A stretch of DNA of 64,000 nt from Mytilus californianus (GCF_021869535.1 NW_026262668.1:67353558-67417557); one strand, 5' to 3'; positions 44,701 through 56,177 are shown, counted from the stretch's first letter. The notes: a model not told the origin generated them from the letters alone. Numbers and translations are program-made.

Positions 44701-47700
44701 GTTACAATATTGTTTCAGAAAAAGGGTGAAGGTTTGGTACCATTAAAACGTTTAAACCCGCTGCATTTGTTTGCACCTGTCCTAAGTCAGGAATCTGATG
44801 TTCAGTAGTTGTCGTTTGTTGATGTGGTTCATAAGTGTTTCTCGTTTCTCGTTTTTGTCGAGCCTTCGACTTTTGTCGAAAAAGCGAGACATAGCGATCC
44901 TACATTCCGTCGGCGTCGTCGTCGTCGTCGTCGTCGTCGGCGGCGTCCACAAATATTCACTCTATGGTTAAAGTTTTTGAAAATTTAATAACTTTCTTAA
45001 ACTATCCTGGATTTCTACCAAACTTGGACAGAGGCTTGTTTATGATCATAAGATAGTATCCAGAAGTAAATTTTGTAAAATAAAATTCCAGTTTTTCCGT
45101 ATTTTACTTATAAATGGACTTAGTTTTTCTGCCAGGAAACATTACATTCACTCTGTGGTTAAAGTTTTTAAAATTTTAATAACTTTCTTAAACTATCCTG
45201 AATTTGTACCAAACTTGGACAGAAGCTTGTTTATGATCATAAGATAGTATCTAGAAGTAAATTTTGTAAAAAAAAAAAAAAAAATCCGTATTTTACTTAT
45301 AAATGGACTTAGTTTTTCTGCCAGGAAACATTACATTCACTCTGTGGTTAAAGTTTTAAAAATTTTGATAACTTTCTTAAACTATCCTGGATTTGTACCA
45401 AACTTGGACAGAAGCTTGTTTATGATCAAAAGCTAGTATCTAGAAGGAAATTTTGTAAAAACTTATTTCCCGTTTTCCGTATATTACTTATAAATGGACT
45501 TAGTTTTTCTTCCAGTTAACATTACATACAGTCTGCAGTTAAAGTTTTTAAAACATTTATTAGATTCATAAACCATCCTTGATTTTTACCAAACTTGGAC
45601 AGAAGCTTTTTACAATCAAAACATAGTATCTAGAGGAAAATGTAAAAATTATCTTCTTTATCATTTGTTCATTCAATAAATTTATGTTTCAACTCTTTTA
45701 TAAATCTATAGATTTGATTGCATACTGTATTCATTTTTTACAAGCATAACTTTTTTCATACATTTCAAACCTTTATTTCATTAACTGTAAATCTTTTATG
45801 TGCATTCCCCTATCACACTGAAGACATAGACAACAGCAAAAGTAGGCGAGACACTGGGTTCCGCGGAACCCTTACGAATTTTTATATAGATTAGACCGTT
45901 GGTTTTTCCGTTTGAATGGTTTTACACTAGTTATTTTTGGGGCCCTTTATAGCTTACTGTTTGGTGTGAGCCAAGGCTCCGTGTTGAAGACCGTACTGTG
46001 ACCTATAATGGTTTACTTTTGTAAATTTTGACTTGGATGGAGAGTTGTCTCATTGGCACTCATACCATATCTTCTTATATCTATGACACCAAAAGACGAT
46101 GTACTCAAACGTTGCATTAGTGTAATTGTTCACCACTGTTTGGGTAGTAAATGGCTATATGCAGCGAAATTGGCTTCCAATAGTTCTGATATAATGATCT
46201 GAATAATTAGAAATCATTTGTTGTTCTGATTGGTTTCAAGCGCCTCCTGTAGTAAAAAAATGGCAGGTTCTTTTTCGATAGACCTCCTGAAATCGGACTA
46301 CTTTCGTAGCCTATATAAACAACAACGCGATTTTGAAAACATTATATACAATCTACGGTTGATAAAATGAAGCGTAACCAAGTATGATAAGAATCAATCA
46401 GATTATTTTCGGAATTTATTGATGTATACACTGGACCAAATCACTCACTAACTTTTATTGTATAAAAATTGTTTGGACTTTTATTCGTTTTGGAGTGCGT
46501 TGCTATAGGTTACACCCTATTGAACTCCAAAAATGTGTTCAATCTGTTTATAAAAGTATGTTCAAGTATATCAAGAAATTAAATTTAAAGACAAATTTTA
46601 TGAGGGAACAGTAACTGTTAAACAGTTACTGTTACATGACTTGATTTTGTTTACCATGGACTACATTTTATCTTGTATATAACAATACATTCAAATACAA
46701 TCACCATTTGTCGACTATATCTTTGAATGCATGCATTTTTTACTGATTTACATGTACCTGTAAACGGCTGTTGACCAAGAAATCATTCCCTTTCTACGTC
46801 AAATGGCAAGGTTCACTTTAGGCCAAATATGTCCCTGAATTTCAACTTTATCATAAAATTTCACAATGGCCATAATTTGGTTCTTAAATGGATCTATTTC
46901 AAAAGCCTTACTTCTTTTATGGCCCCGCAACAAAGTTGTCGGGGCCATATAGTTTTACCCTTGTCCGTCATTCCGTCATTCTGTCATTCCGTCATTCAGT
47001 CATTCTGTCATTCCGTCATTCCGCAACAAACCATTATACGGACTTTTTTTCTAAACGCCTTCAGATATTGGGCTGATTTTTGATATGTGAGTTAACCATG
47101 ATGAGTTACAGATCAAGTTTAAGTTTTGTTCCGCTCTGCTAGTTTTTGCCGAGATTACGTGCTTTTGACTTTGATAAATTGTTGAAAATCACAGTTATAT
47201 AGACTTTTCTTCTAAACGCCTTTAGATATTTGGCTGATTTTTGGTACGTGAGTTAACCGTGATGAGTTACAGATCAAGTTTAAGTTTCGTTCCGCTCTGC
47301 TAATTTTTGCCGAAATTACGGGCTTTGGACTTTAATAAATTGTTGAAAATCAAAGTTATACGGATTTTTTTTCTAAACACCTTCAGCTATTGGGTTGATT
47401 TTTGGTATGTGAGTTAACTATGATGTGTTACAGATCAAGTTTAAGTTTGGTTCTGCTCTGCTGATTTTTGCCGTAAATTACGGGTTTTGGACTTTGAAAA
47501 TTGTTGAAAATCACAGTTATACGGACTTTTTTTTCTATACGACTTCAGATTCTACCATGATGAGCTACAGATCAAGTTTATGTTTCGTTCCGCTATGCTG
47601 ATTTTCATGTCGTCCCAACACATCTTCAGTACATCCACTACCTGTTTGCATATAGTTTGAAATTTAACTACTCATTGATCAAGGAAATTTTTCATCAAAC

Positions 47701-50700
47701 TAGTATTGGTCTTGAGAGCTGGATACTATCCATGCATGTTTGTGTCCACATGTGTTGTTAAAATTGCAGATTTAAAAACTTTTTGAGACGGGGCCATTCG
47801 TGTCGTTCCGACACATCTAGTTTAAAATAAATCTCTTCATAAGAGTGCATTCTTGGCTTCAAAATCAGCACATTTTGGATATATTGTCAAAATTCGATGA
47901 TTTTGTGCATTTTTTTGGATTGAACCTTAAAGCTTAAGGAAGCCCTTGGCCGCAATCTGGGATCCGAAATGTTCTATAACCAAAAATAGCCAATGATGAT
48001 ATTAAATCCCTAGACTCAAGATATTTCTGGATCATGGGTGGCGGCCAAAGTGAATTATGCTAAAATCTGTTAAGAATTATTGAAAACTTGACCAAAACTG
48101 ACGTTACAACACAAATAAGGCGTACTTGTCATTTTTAATGTGATGTGCCAAAATGAAGTAATTTTGTATTAATAGTAATATCACAACTATTTCTTTATAG
48201 AATCTGTAGTATTTGGGCCTGATTAAAAACAAATCAAAATCTTACTAGGGCCAATTTTAATCCTTCGTGAACTTTCTCCTTTTATAGCTTCAGATAATAA
48301 AAAAAATAGTCGCACATATACATTTGTTTTACACACTTTAATTAACTTTTTTTTATAAAATCTAGAAAACGGTGTAAGGACAACTAATCTGCATGTGCAG
48401 AAAACTGACTTGTACAAATTCTCTCTCCATACGAAGCACTTCTCCTGCAGAAATATCTAAGAGGAAGTCTGAAACAAGTTTGCCTCTCGGATTCAGACTC
48501 AGTCATCATTTGGACAGCTAAGAAAACCGATAAATTTAAGGGAAAGATTTAATGATCTTTTTATTGAGTTCTTGTCTTATGGAATTATATAGAGGTAATC
48601 CCATAACAGTGTGCACAACCGTAATACTTATGTTTTTAATAATACTGAATCATTTACTTTTAACTTGTTTGTCACCGGCTATCGATTACAATGAATCTAC
48701 GCTCACTCGGTCTGTCAGAGGCCTTCCAGTGGGGATTTAAATTATCACTTTTTCACATTTCGATACATAAAATTAAACTTTCTTTCAACAAAATTTAAAA
48801 GGAATTTGTTTTATCATCACACCCAACAGTTTTACTTATAACATTAAATGTGCAGAGCTAATATCATTAAATTATAGAAAAATACTAGTATATCAAATGT
48901 AAAATATGTCGATTTTTATTAGAAAAAAAAACTTCAAGTTTATTGGGCTATTTCATAAAAAAATATCTTACATAGAAAAAAATATTTCCACGTTGGGAAC
49001 ATTTAAGAATAACCTACCGTTTTTCAATTATTAGGTTTTTTTGTGAAAAGAGCTCAGGATAATGAAAGAAAAAATGTCTTCCTATTAGACATTTGCGGAA
49101 ACTATGTCTATACCTAGGGTTACACTTATACTTACGATTACAGTTGACGAAAAACAAGGGGTCCTCTCAAAATAAGAAAATAAACCCAATTGAGATAGAT
49201 ATAGTAAAATGAAATGATATTTTTTTTATCATGTAAATAAGTCTTTTCGACGACACACAAATGCAGAAACTTATGGTCACAACAGATATGAATCGCCACA
49301 AAGTCCCCATAACATTGTGTGTGTTTTTTTTTAATTCTCCGAATGCGTGTTCCACCTCTACTCTATAGTGTGTAATATGTCTATTTAATTTTCTACACTT
49401 CCTCTGCATAATCTTGGGTTTGTCTCATGTCAGGTGTCAATACTGGATATCTGTTCGGATATATTTTGTCGTCTAGCAAAAACAGCTCGGTCGTGAAAGG
49501 TAATTCTTGTCCTATATTTCTTATCAACATATATTGCTGATGCCAAAGAAATCCGCACTCAACATAACATTTCCTGTCTTTGTTCAATATTACAAATTAA
49601 GTGTGAATGCAGTGACAATGTCTGTGTCCTGGAAAATACTATTCTAAGACTTTTAGTTCCGTTATCGGCCACAAACTTTCCGTCGATAGCTCTACTGCAA
49701 ACGGAAGTTTTGACCACCCACCTTGTAAGTTCTGCCAATCATCCAGTGAAAGGACGCCAATAGATAAGACGGTTATATGTTTCTTGAAATAGGTATACAT
49801 GTATGTGGTTTTTTTTTCTTTTATAGTCGAAACACTAAGGTCAACTATTTCAGAAATCAGATGACAAGACGGGTAACCATAACATAAAAGAAGAATTCTG
49901 TTTCCCGGGGAAAGCTTATGGTCCCGACCGGTTCTCTGTCTGAAGAGACCATTAACATCGGCTACAATTTAAAGTAACGTTTCAGGAGTTTCACATGTTA
50001 AAAGAATATCGTTTGCTTGCAAAACAAGTGATCACATTTCCCTATTCCAAAAGTATACATCATTGCCTATAATATTTCCTGATTATAAAAGATTGGTTTG
50101 TCGTTGGTCAAGCTAGGACTACCAGTGTTAGAATCAGATGGCGAATGAGATGTATACCTTACATCTGGTGGAGTCTGCATCAGGGCAGGTAGTGCTGTCA
50201 TGGTTAATCTGTGTTCTTCGCCCATAACGGGGAAAAATAAAATAAATGCACTAAATACAATTATCATTTATTCATTTTTCCGTATTAATAGTTCCACTCG
50301 CTTTACAAAAGCGGGCGATATATAGTAATTGGAAGTCGTACATCTTTTATACGATTACACTTTTGTATCCGCAAATGCTCCTTAACCGACTTAAATTACG
50401 TGTGATTTTTTTTAACAATAACGTTTAAATCTTTCCAAATAATGTAAACGGTATTTTTCTACTGTTTTTGACGTTAATGATTCATGTAGTTAATATCACG
50501 TTGGCGATTTTTTTAAAATATCAGCTTATAATCTATTCCTAATGAAAATTTTTAATATGAAAATATCTCGTTATAAATGATGTGTGATGTGTTTGATTAA
50601 GATTCGGATCCAATCAATATTCGTGTGCATTCAAATATCTTTAAAAGCAAAGATCATTGAAGTCAAGAATGATGTTATATAGTTTCATTTAATAACATAT

Positions 50701-53700
50701 AACTACTTTATTTCTAAAGAAATAAAAAAAAATCCTCGTTTAAAAAAATGTTTGACTTGCATTAAATCTAAAATAGGGTTCACAGACATCCGTGTACTTT
50801 AAAAGACAACTTGAGTGTTTTAAGAATATTTAAACGAAGTTCCTGACAGTCTATATTTTGAAATTCTTGATTTAATTTAAAATGTAATGCGTGTATATGT
50901 TTAATGCGGCTTAAGTTACTTTTTTTTTAAACGAGGAAACGATGCAAAGGGGCATTTAGAACCCATAAGTCGAAGAAAAAAGACTCCACCATGGTCAAAA
51001 GAAAAACGACGAAAATACGAACAAAAGTTCACAAAAACTCCACAAAGAAATATACATGTAGAGTTCATTTCTCCATGATAAAAAAATCAACTGATTTTGA
51101 CGAATCATAGTATATGTTTTCCAATTAGAAAGGTAAAGTTTAAATAATTAAGACTTCTGATAAATAAGGATAATTTGACAACCCACAATATAAATTGAAT
51201 CAAGTTGTCGCTAATGATAGTCGAAAATTAACATTTGGTGCCTGACGGTAAAAGGCGTTTCAACCATCTTGAAATATTTCTAGGATCACTTATTACAACA
51301 CGGGCCCGTATATGTAAAGACGAATATATATATCTGCTTTATATTTTCATTGCATTGAAAGATATTTGTTGTTTTATTTTTCTTAATTGATCTCGTTAGG
51401 CCGTCATAACTGACAAGTTATCACAGCAAGCTAAGATGGTCAGTTTGGGGGGGGGGGGGGGGGGGGGGGGGGACTGAGAAGAACAAAATCTAGACAAAAC
51501 AAACAAAAATCATATTAAACGTAAAAACCACGAAGAGCCGCTGGTCTGACAAGTGTTTCAAACTGGTCCGTGTTGTCTTTCAAACTGGTCCGAGCTGTCT
51601 ATAAAAGTGGTCCGAGTTGTCTTTAAATTGGCCCGAGTTGTCATAGTCCGATTTGCCTTTGGGTCAGAGTTGTCCAGATTCCACCTGAAGCTGCCAAGAT
51701 GCCATTTTTTATCAATATTTCTTTGAAATCCCGTTGTTCAACTATAGAAAAACATCATAGGAGTTAGTCTTGGTTTTGAACCGACGGTTTATATTTACAC
51801 TTTGAAACGACCCAAGATTTAAATGTAATTGTAATCCTAATCGTAGGTGTATGACAGTTTCCGCAAATGTCTATTTTTCGCATGGCACATCATTTGAATC
51901 GTTCAATCATTTAGAAGACTCGTACAGTCAGTTTTCTTTGGATATTCAAGCATATTAGACTATTCAATTGTCTCTATCTAAGTATATTTCTAAAGGTATA
52001 TCTGAATAACTAAAATACTTTTCTATTTGTATAATGCTTTATGTAAAGTGGAAACTGGTACAGTTTTTTAGTAGCAAAAACAGAAATTAGAAATGAATAG
52101 ATAAATTAAAAAACAAAAGAAGTAACAAATTAACAAAAAGAAACCCTATTATTAGTCCATTTTACGGAATTTGACAATCGCTTTCCCGATTTTACTGGAT
52201 TACTGAAAAGTTCATGTGACTCCCGTATTCGGAACCGGGATGCTTCACTTATTTGTCTTTTGAGTTTTTATGTCTTTGTCTATAGACGGATTTATTCAAT
52301 TGTCGCCCTTTGATAAGATAACTACCGCTTGCGCGTCACGATAGCAGTCCGCCATTGCACTAGTGAAAGAAATTGTAAACAAAGCGAATCAGTGCGTAAA
52401 AATTGTTGGATTATTACCTGTATTATGACTACTCAGATGAAAAGATCAATGCCCTCAGAATTAAATAACGCAACGGAGTGGATTGACGACATGAGAAAGT
52501 GGCCAAACATCATGTACGGGGACATTTTTAATTATTTGATATCGTCAAAAGCCGTGGATGGTGCAGAAATGAAAAACTTTAAAAGTCTCCAAAGCTACAA
52601 CTATTTTCAGAGCGGCAATGTTGACAAAGTTTTGCATAACATTCTCTCGGATGGCAGAATGTATTTGAAAGCAGACGTTCGCGCTTCCCAGACAGTAAGT
52701 AGGGTGAACGAAGCCTATGTAATTTGCTCTATGGACGGAACCGTTGAACAAGGATGGTGTACTTGTATGGCAGGACAAGGGCTATCCTGTAGCCATGTAG
52801 GTGCAGTGCTTTGGAAGGTTGAACATGCAGTCAGGAATAACATGACTGGTGCTAGCTGTACAGATGACAATGCCATGTGGAACAGAGGTACCAAGAGAAA
52901 CATTGAGTCAAGGCCTTTGTCAAACATAGTGTTCAAAAAACCAAAGCAGGGTGAAAATTTACTAGAAGATTTCAATGTAAATGCTCCAGGTGTTCGTGAC
53001 ACACCAATGTATTGTTCTTCCCAAGAACTTAGAACAGCTGTAGAACAGTCTCCCATTCTCCCCTTGTCCAAACTAAAAGGAACAACAATTAATAAAAGTT
53101 TCGTCAGCAAACCAGCCGTTAAGGAGAACATTCCTAAAGACCATGGTGAACATGACTCATTAAGTTCTTGTCAAAGGTGCTCATCCTTTTATTCTAAATA
53201 TCTTGCTGTCGACTTGGCCCGTTAAACACGCACAGTCTTCGTGAAATTGTCCGTGTATTTCACACATTGATTCTTTCCATAAATTTAATTTTCGACGGTT
53301 ATTAGAGCAACCATTGACTGCACAAGAACTTCCACCACCTTTTTTATATTTTTTCCCACTATCCATTAATTAATTAAAGAAAAAACGGATAAAATAAAAA
53401 TGTAAACAAAAGATCGATAATGTTGTTATTGATGCACGTGCGTTATCTTTCACTACTGTTATGGCTGACGTACCACGTGACGCCTTAATGGCAGCGCACA
53501 TGTTTTTGAGGTCAGAACTTGATAAATGTGTCTATATCAATTGACTGCTGATTTGTAAACGTCTGTCTGTGTGTTCATCCTTACATGTGGTTGTGAATTT
53601 TCTTTGTTTATATTAATAGTATAAGGGGCTATGGTTCGAGTATTTAACCACATTTTTCACATATATAGCAACGAAGTAATTATTCGTGAATTTGAACACA

Positions 53701-56177
53701 GAACAAAATATTTTGTATTATAAATGTAAACACAAATGAAGAAAAGGTATAAAGATGAATTCTTTTTTCGGCAACGTATTAAAAATTGTATTGTATGTCA
53801 TGCAGTTATAAACAATTCTAAACACATAGTAGTCCATCATGCATTGCAACTCATTCGGTGGATTGGTCGGTCAATTGCCCAGAAAAAATGCATTACTAGT
53901 TAAACAAACACTGATACATGAATTGGCGGAAGCATCAGAATGCTAAATATTGCATATCCGATTCAGATCCAGTATTTTGAAAAAAAGGGATGGGGGGGGG
54001 GGGGGGGCAAACTAGACAACGTTAGGAGTAGGACAAGTAAAAAGTCTATGCATTTACCATGTATGAAGCTCCATAAGGGAGGAGAGGGCTCCCTCTACTT
54101 AAATCCGCCTCTGGAAATGTTCCGACCTGTTAACTGCAGCAGTTGAATCACAACAATCTAATTAAGAATTGTATTTACATTTTTTTTAATCTATCTATGC
54201 ATTAAATAATATGTTCACAATATCTTGGTAGTAAAATCATTAACTAAAAGCTTCATACTAAACAGATTAATTGTAATACATAGGTTGTAACACTGTTACG
54301 GGGTTTTGTTGACGTAGTAAACTACAAATTATCAGGTGTTACAGTTCATCAGCTCCCCGTTTGTTATATTAATCTGAGCATACAACGTATGCTTTATTAA
54401 ACGTAGACACAAAAGAATAAAATGAGTTGCAGGTCACTGAAAAACACCCGTGTTCTCGATAAAGTACGTAGTAGTCCATCATGCATTGCAACCCATTCAA
54501 TGGATTGGTCAATTCTCTAAGTCAATAAATATTGCTTTTTATGCAACCAAACAATTATATAAGCGGGAACGTTAGTGTACCCGAACTGATTAAATGTATT
54601 TATGTTTTGGAGGGATACATACTTTTTTAAGCGGTCCTCAATCATTCAGGAAAAAAAGTTAAAAAAAAAACTAATTAAAATCAATTTAGAATTAGGGACA
54701 AAAAGAAATACGACACTGATAAGAAAATATTGTACCTGTATGTTCATAAGAAACGAACCAATGCCCCCCCGCCCCAAATGAATTAAATTAAATTATTATA
54801 AAACGCACTCTCAGAACAAATGAGTGGTATGTGCGTAATTATGAATTCGGAATACGGTTCTGCAACCAAGCATGGGTTTTCATTAAGTAAAGTGTTTAGT
54901 AGAAAGATTCCAGTTTCCCATTCATCAAACTATAATGTATTATTCTAGTCCGAATGCTGAGTCAGTCAGTAGAACGTTGGACCAACTAATTTGAATTCTA
55001 TCTTTTCAGTTAATAAATTTATTCAACAATTAATTATATTTAGATATTGAATTTAAAGATTCCTATTTCATAAAGTAAATGCAAATTGTATTAAGCTAGG
55101 TCCAAATACATGTAGCTTTTTACTGTCCTATATTTTGCAAGTACGAAAAAGACCGTACGAAAATATATTTTTTTCTTTTTTTTATTTGCACTACGATTTA
55201 AATTTATCATGCATTCGTTTCTAAAAATAAAATACTTTTAGACAAATAAAAGTTGAAAGAAACGAATAGCAAGTACAAATTTTAGAAAGCGACAATTGTA
55301 AAATCGCTTTTACGTCCGAAAAGGGTTATAGCTTACACATTCATTACTACTTTTGAAGCTATTGAAAACTTATTTTAATGTTTAAAGAACGTGCGGTATG
55401 ATAAATAATTTTGATTATCGATTGTCGGTGAAGAATGTAAAAATATTCAATGTAAATCAATACGCCTGTAGTTCTTTTTTTAAGTTACTTGTTTTCAGGC
55501 GTTGAGAAACCTTTGGTGACCCCGTATGTTTAAATGTCCCTTTAAGGAATGACTGTAATATTTTTTCTGTCTATGAAGCATTAACATAAAAAATGTGGTG
55601 CACACTGAATAACCCGCGTAGCGGGTTATTTAAAAGTGTGGACCACATTTTTTAGGTTATTTCGAATAGACAGAAAAAATATTACAGTCATTCCTTATAA
55701 TTTAATTCCAAATTTCATTTTTAAGGAGTAAATCATGATAAAACGTTGATAACGTCACGGTAACATGACAAAATTATGTCTATGAGCTGATAGATAAAAC
55801 GTTTTCAGCCAATCAGAAGACGTGTTACATCCAAAATTAAATTATTGTAAAAACAACGTATTAAGTAGGCGTAACAGAAAAACGGTTACCTGATCTGACC
55901 CAGTCACTTAGAGAATTGAGTGCGCCAACGAATGGTCTCGTCAACACTGTTATGAATTTGATTATACAATGTATATCATTTGTTTATTCGTATCTATAAT
56001 ATCTCATTTCTTTTTATTTCAGCCATATTCATTCTGATAGGTGTTTGTATTTATGGCGGAGAAGCGGAAAAAGAATTTAAGGAAAACATCCACTTTGCCT
56101 TTGCATTTGTTATTATTGCAGCAATCCTGGCAATTATTGCCGCCGTTTTATTGTTCCTGGATAAGACAGCAGACTAG
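41603..56177 (+). CDS. Claudin/PMP22-like four-helix membrane protein, gene B
   Basis: Exons 41603-41798, 43267-43410 and 56023-56177 join in phase 1 to give 164 aa ending FLDKTAD. The first loop has Trp33, Gly49-Leu50-Trp51, Cys54 and Cys58; the two cysteines are only three residues apart, closer than in A or C. Helix 2 follows AMEVLGFICLLAALVVLILK, and helix 4 starts within HFAFAFVIIAAILAIIAAVL. Intron 1 is 1.5 kb; intron 2 is 12.6 kb and contains transposon remnants and two zinc-finger-like open frames. Exon 3 is assigned to this gene because it matches exon 3 of A and C and no other exon 1/2 pair lies between. Membrane location follows from family and helices; any junction role is inference. 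Confidence 0.87.
43060..43190 (+). repeat. Repeat fragment in gene B intron 1
   Basis: 'CTATTTTGATTCGACTTCGA' and 'ATGAGTGTCTGGCACAATAA' match the family at 28380-29070. Confidence 0.5.
43267..43410 (+). CDS. Gene B exon 2
   Basis: 144 nt, acceptor TTTCAG|CATGG, donor GCAG|GTAAGA, phase 1 at both ends. Confidence 0.92.
43870..43898. repeat. 29-bp hairpin
   Basis: GTAGGGTTCTACC, loop AAA, GGTAGTACCCTAC: a near-perfect stem just inside gene B intron 2. Confidence 0.6.
44039..44178. repeat. Foldback with ~65-bp arms
   Basis: GTTATCTACGTTCATATCC starts the left arm and its exact complement ends the right arm; arms stay similar through 'ACACCCTTCAGTACC' against 'GGATACTTCAGGGTGT'. Confidence 0.7.
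44745..46080 (-). repeat. R1-like subfamily B copy split by an insertion
   Basis: Two halves of an inverted copy, 44745-44856 and about 45879-46080, resume in register ('CGTTTCTCGTTTTT' then 'TTATATAGATTAGACCGTTG'), as shown by the unbroken copy at 35457-35735. Confidence 0.75.
44857..45878 (+). mobile_element. ~1.0-kb insertion with CGT microsatellite and tandem units
   Basis: Begins GTCGAGCCTTCGACTTTTGT, then 'AAAAAGCGAGACATAGCG', a (CGT)n run at about 44905-44943, four ~190-bp units starting near 44955, 45147, 45335 and 45537 ('ATTCACTCTGTGGTTAAAGT', 'ACCAAACTTGGACAGAAGCT'), and ends 'GGCGAGACACTGGGTTCCGC'. It is inserted in the R1-like copy. No protein is encoded; the type of element is unknown. 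Confidence 0.7.
46918..47820 (+). repeat. Dispersed element with end hairpin and tandem units
   Basis: Opens with a hairpin, GGCCCCG...CGGGGCC (46921-46946), then seven 8-bp units of the type CCGTCATT (46965-47020), four ~162-bp units starting near 47033, 47193, 47355 and 47516 ('TTATACGGACTTTTTTTCTA', 'GATGAGTTACAGATCAAGTT'), and closes with 'GACGGGGCCATTCGTGTCGT'. No coding content. Confidence 0.7.
47821..49166. other. Gene B intron 2, nothing recognised
   Basis: No domain-bearing frame or clear repeat unit seen; short open frames (48223-48417, 48552-48740) lack support. Confidence 0.45.
49167..49760 (-). pseudogene. Harbinger-type (DDE_Tnp_4) transposase remnant
   Basis: On the minus strand the order is RAIDGKFVADNG, VECGFLWHQQY, FLLDDKIYPNRYPVLTP, then after a frame change KCRKLNRHITHYRVEVEHAF and GELKK. 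'AIDG', 'LLGD.AYP.....TP' and 'R...E.AFG.LK' are hallmarks of PIF/Harbinger (HARBI1-like) nucleases; the second acidic residue is in LLDD and the third would be the Glu in VEHAFG. At least one frameshift and a stop separate the pieces, so it is dead. It lies antisense in intron 2 of gene B. Confidence 0.65.
49761..51446. other. Gene B intron 2, nothing firm
   Basis: A minus frame at 50067-50267 might be the N-terminal side of the Harbinger remnant, but no motif confirms this. The remainder is AT-rich and unrecognised. Confidence 0.4.
51447..51472 (+). repeat. 26-base G-tract
   Basis: Uninterrupted run of G on the sense strand of gene B intron 2. Confidence 0.95.
51540..51680 (+). repeat. Degenerate ~25-bp tandem repeat
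   Basis: 'TTGTCTTTCAAACTGGTCCG' and variants ('AAAGTGGTCCGAGTTGTCTT', 'AAATTGGCCCGAGTTGTC') occur about five times. Confidence 0.7.
52425..53225 (+). CDS. SWIM zinc-finger protein, intronless, probably truncated
   Basis: From ATG 52425 the frame runs 266 codons; it is open 96 nt further upstream but has no ATG there. The middle holds a SWIM finger, WCTCMAGQGLSCSHVGAVLW (CxC...CxH), which in known proteins binds zinc and contacts nucleic acid or protein. The C-terminal CQRCSSFYSKYL resembles the linker that, in invertebrate SWIM proteins carrying a YqaJ-type nuclease, precedes the nuclease; no nuclease frame follows within 2.8 kb. It lies within intron 2 of gene B on the same strand and overlaps a minus-strand frame (53181-53366). 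It is either a partial gene with unseen exons, or a mobile-element-derived fragment that kept its frame. Confidence 0.6.
   Translation: MTTQMKRSMPSELNNATEWIDDMRKWPNIMYGDIFNYLISSKAVDGAEMKNFKSLQSYNYFQSGNVDKVLHNILSDGRMYLKADVRASQTVSRVNEAYVICSMDGTVEQGWCTCMAGQGLSCSHVGAVLWKVEHAVRNNMTGASCTDDNAMWNRGTKRNIESRPLSNIVFKKPKQGENLLEDFNVNAPGVRDTPMYCSSQELRTAVEQSPILPLSKLKGTTINKSFVSKPAVKENIPKDHGEHDSLSSCQRCSSFYSKYLAVDLAR
53181..53366 (-). CDS. Cys-rich (THAP-like?) N-terminal exon, partial
   Basis: ATG at 53366 opens MDSGKKYKKGGGSSCAVNGC, then SNNRRKLNLWKESMCEIHG and HEDCAC. The C-x3-C start and spaced later Cys/His match the opening of THAP-like zinc-binding domains common in molluscan transposon-related proteins. 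After CAC the usual 'HxFP' continuation is absent, which suggests a splice donor there or decay; candidate donors are weak. Its last 45 bases overlap the SWIM frame on the other strand. Function unknown. Confidence 0.4.
   Translation of the reverse strand: MDSGKKYKKGGGSSCAVNGCSNNRRKLNLWKESMCEIHGQFHEDCACLTGQVDSKIFRIKG
53823..54510 (+). repeat. ~50-bp direct repeat pair
   Basis: 'GTAGTCCATCATGCATTGCA' occurs near 53827 and 54470, each followed by CCATTC/CATTCG and 'TGGATTGGTC'. Spacing is about 640 bp. No LTR signals (TG...CA with primer site) were recognised. Confidence 0.55.
53986..54007 (+). repeat. G-tract
   Basis: GGG-A-T-G(15)-type run within gene B intron 2. Confidence 0.8.
55544..55696. 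mobile_element. 153-bp foldback element close to gene B exon 3
   Basis: AAGGAATGACTGTAATATTT is exactly inverted at the right end; arms of about 70 bp continue through 'TTCTGTCTAT' and 'AAAAAATGTGGT' to a central 'AACCCGCGTAGCGGGTT'. It sits 327 bp before the exon 3 acceptor and could form a strong RNA hairpin in the transcript. Confidence 0.8.
56023..56177 (+). CDS. Gene B exon 3
   Basis: 155 nt; acceptor with a long T-rich tract ending TTTCAG|CCATATTC; stop TAG. Encodes AIFILIGVCIYGGEAEKEF and the fourth helix. Confidence 0.9.

Noticed and set aside
52329-52424. Upstream extension of the SWIM frame
   Set aside because: It is open but begins at TTG; the first ATG in frame is at 52425.
53823-54510. 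Solo-LTR pair
   Set aside because: The shared block is only ~50 bp, and no primer-binding site, polypurine tract or TG...CA ends were found.
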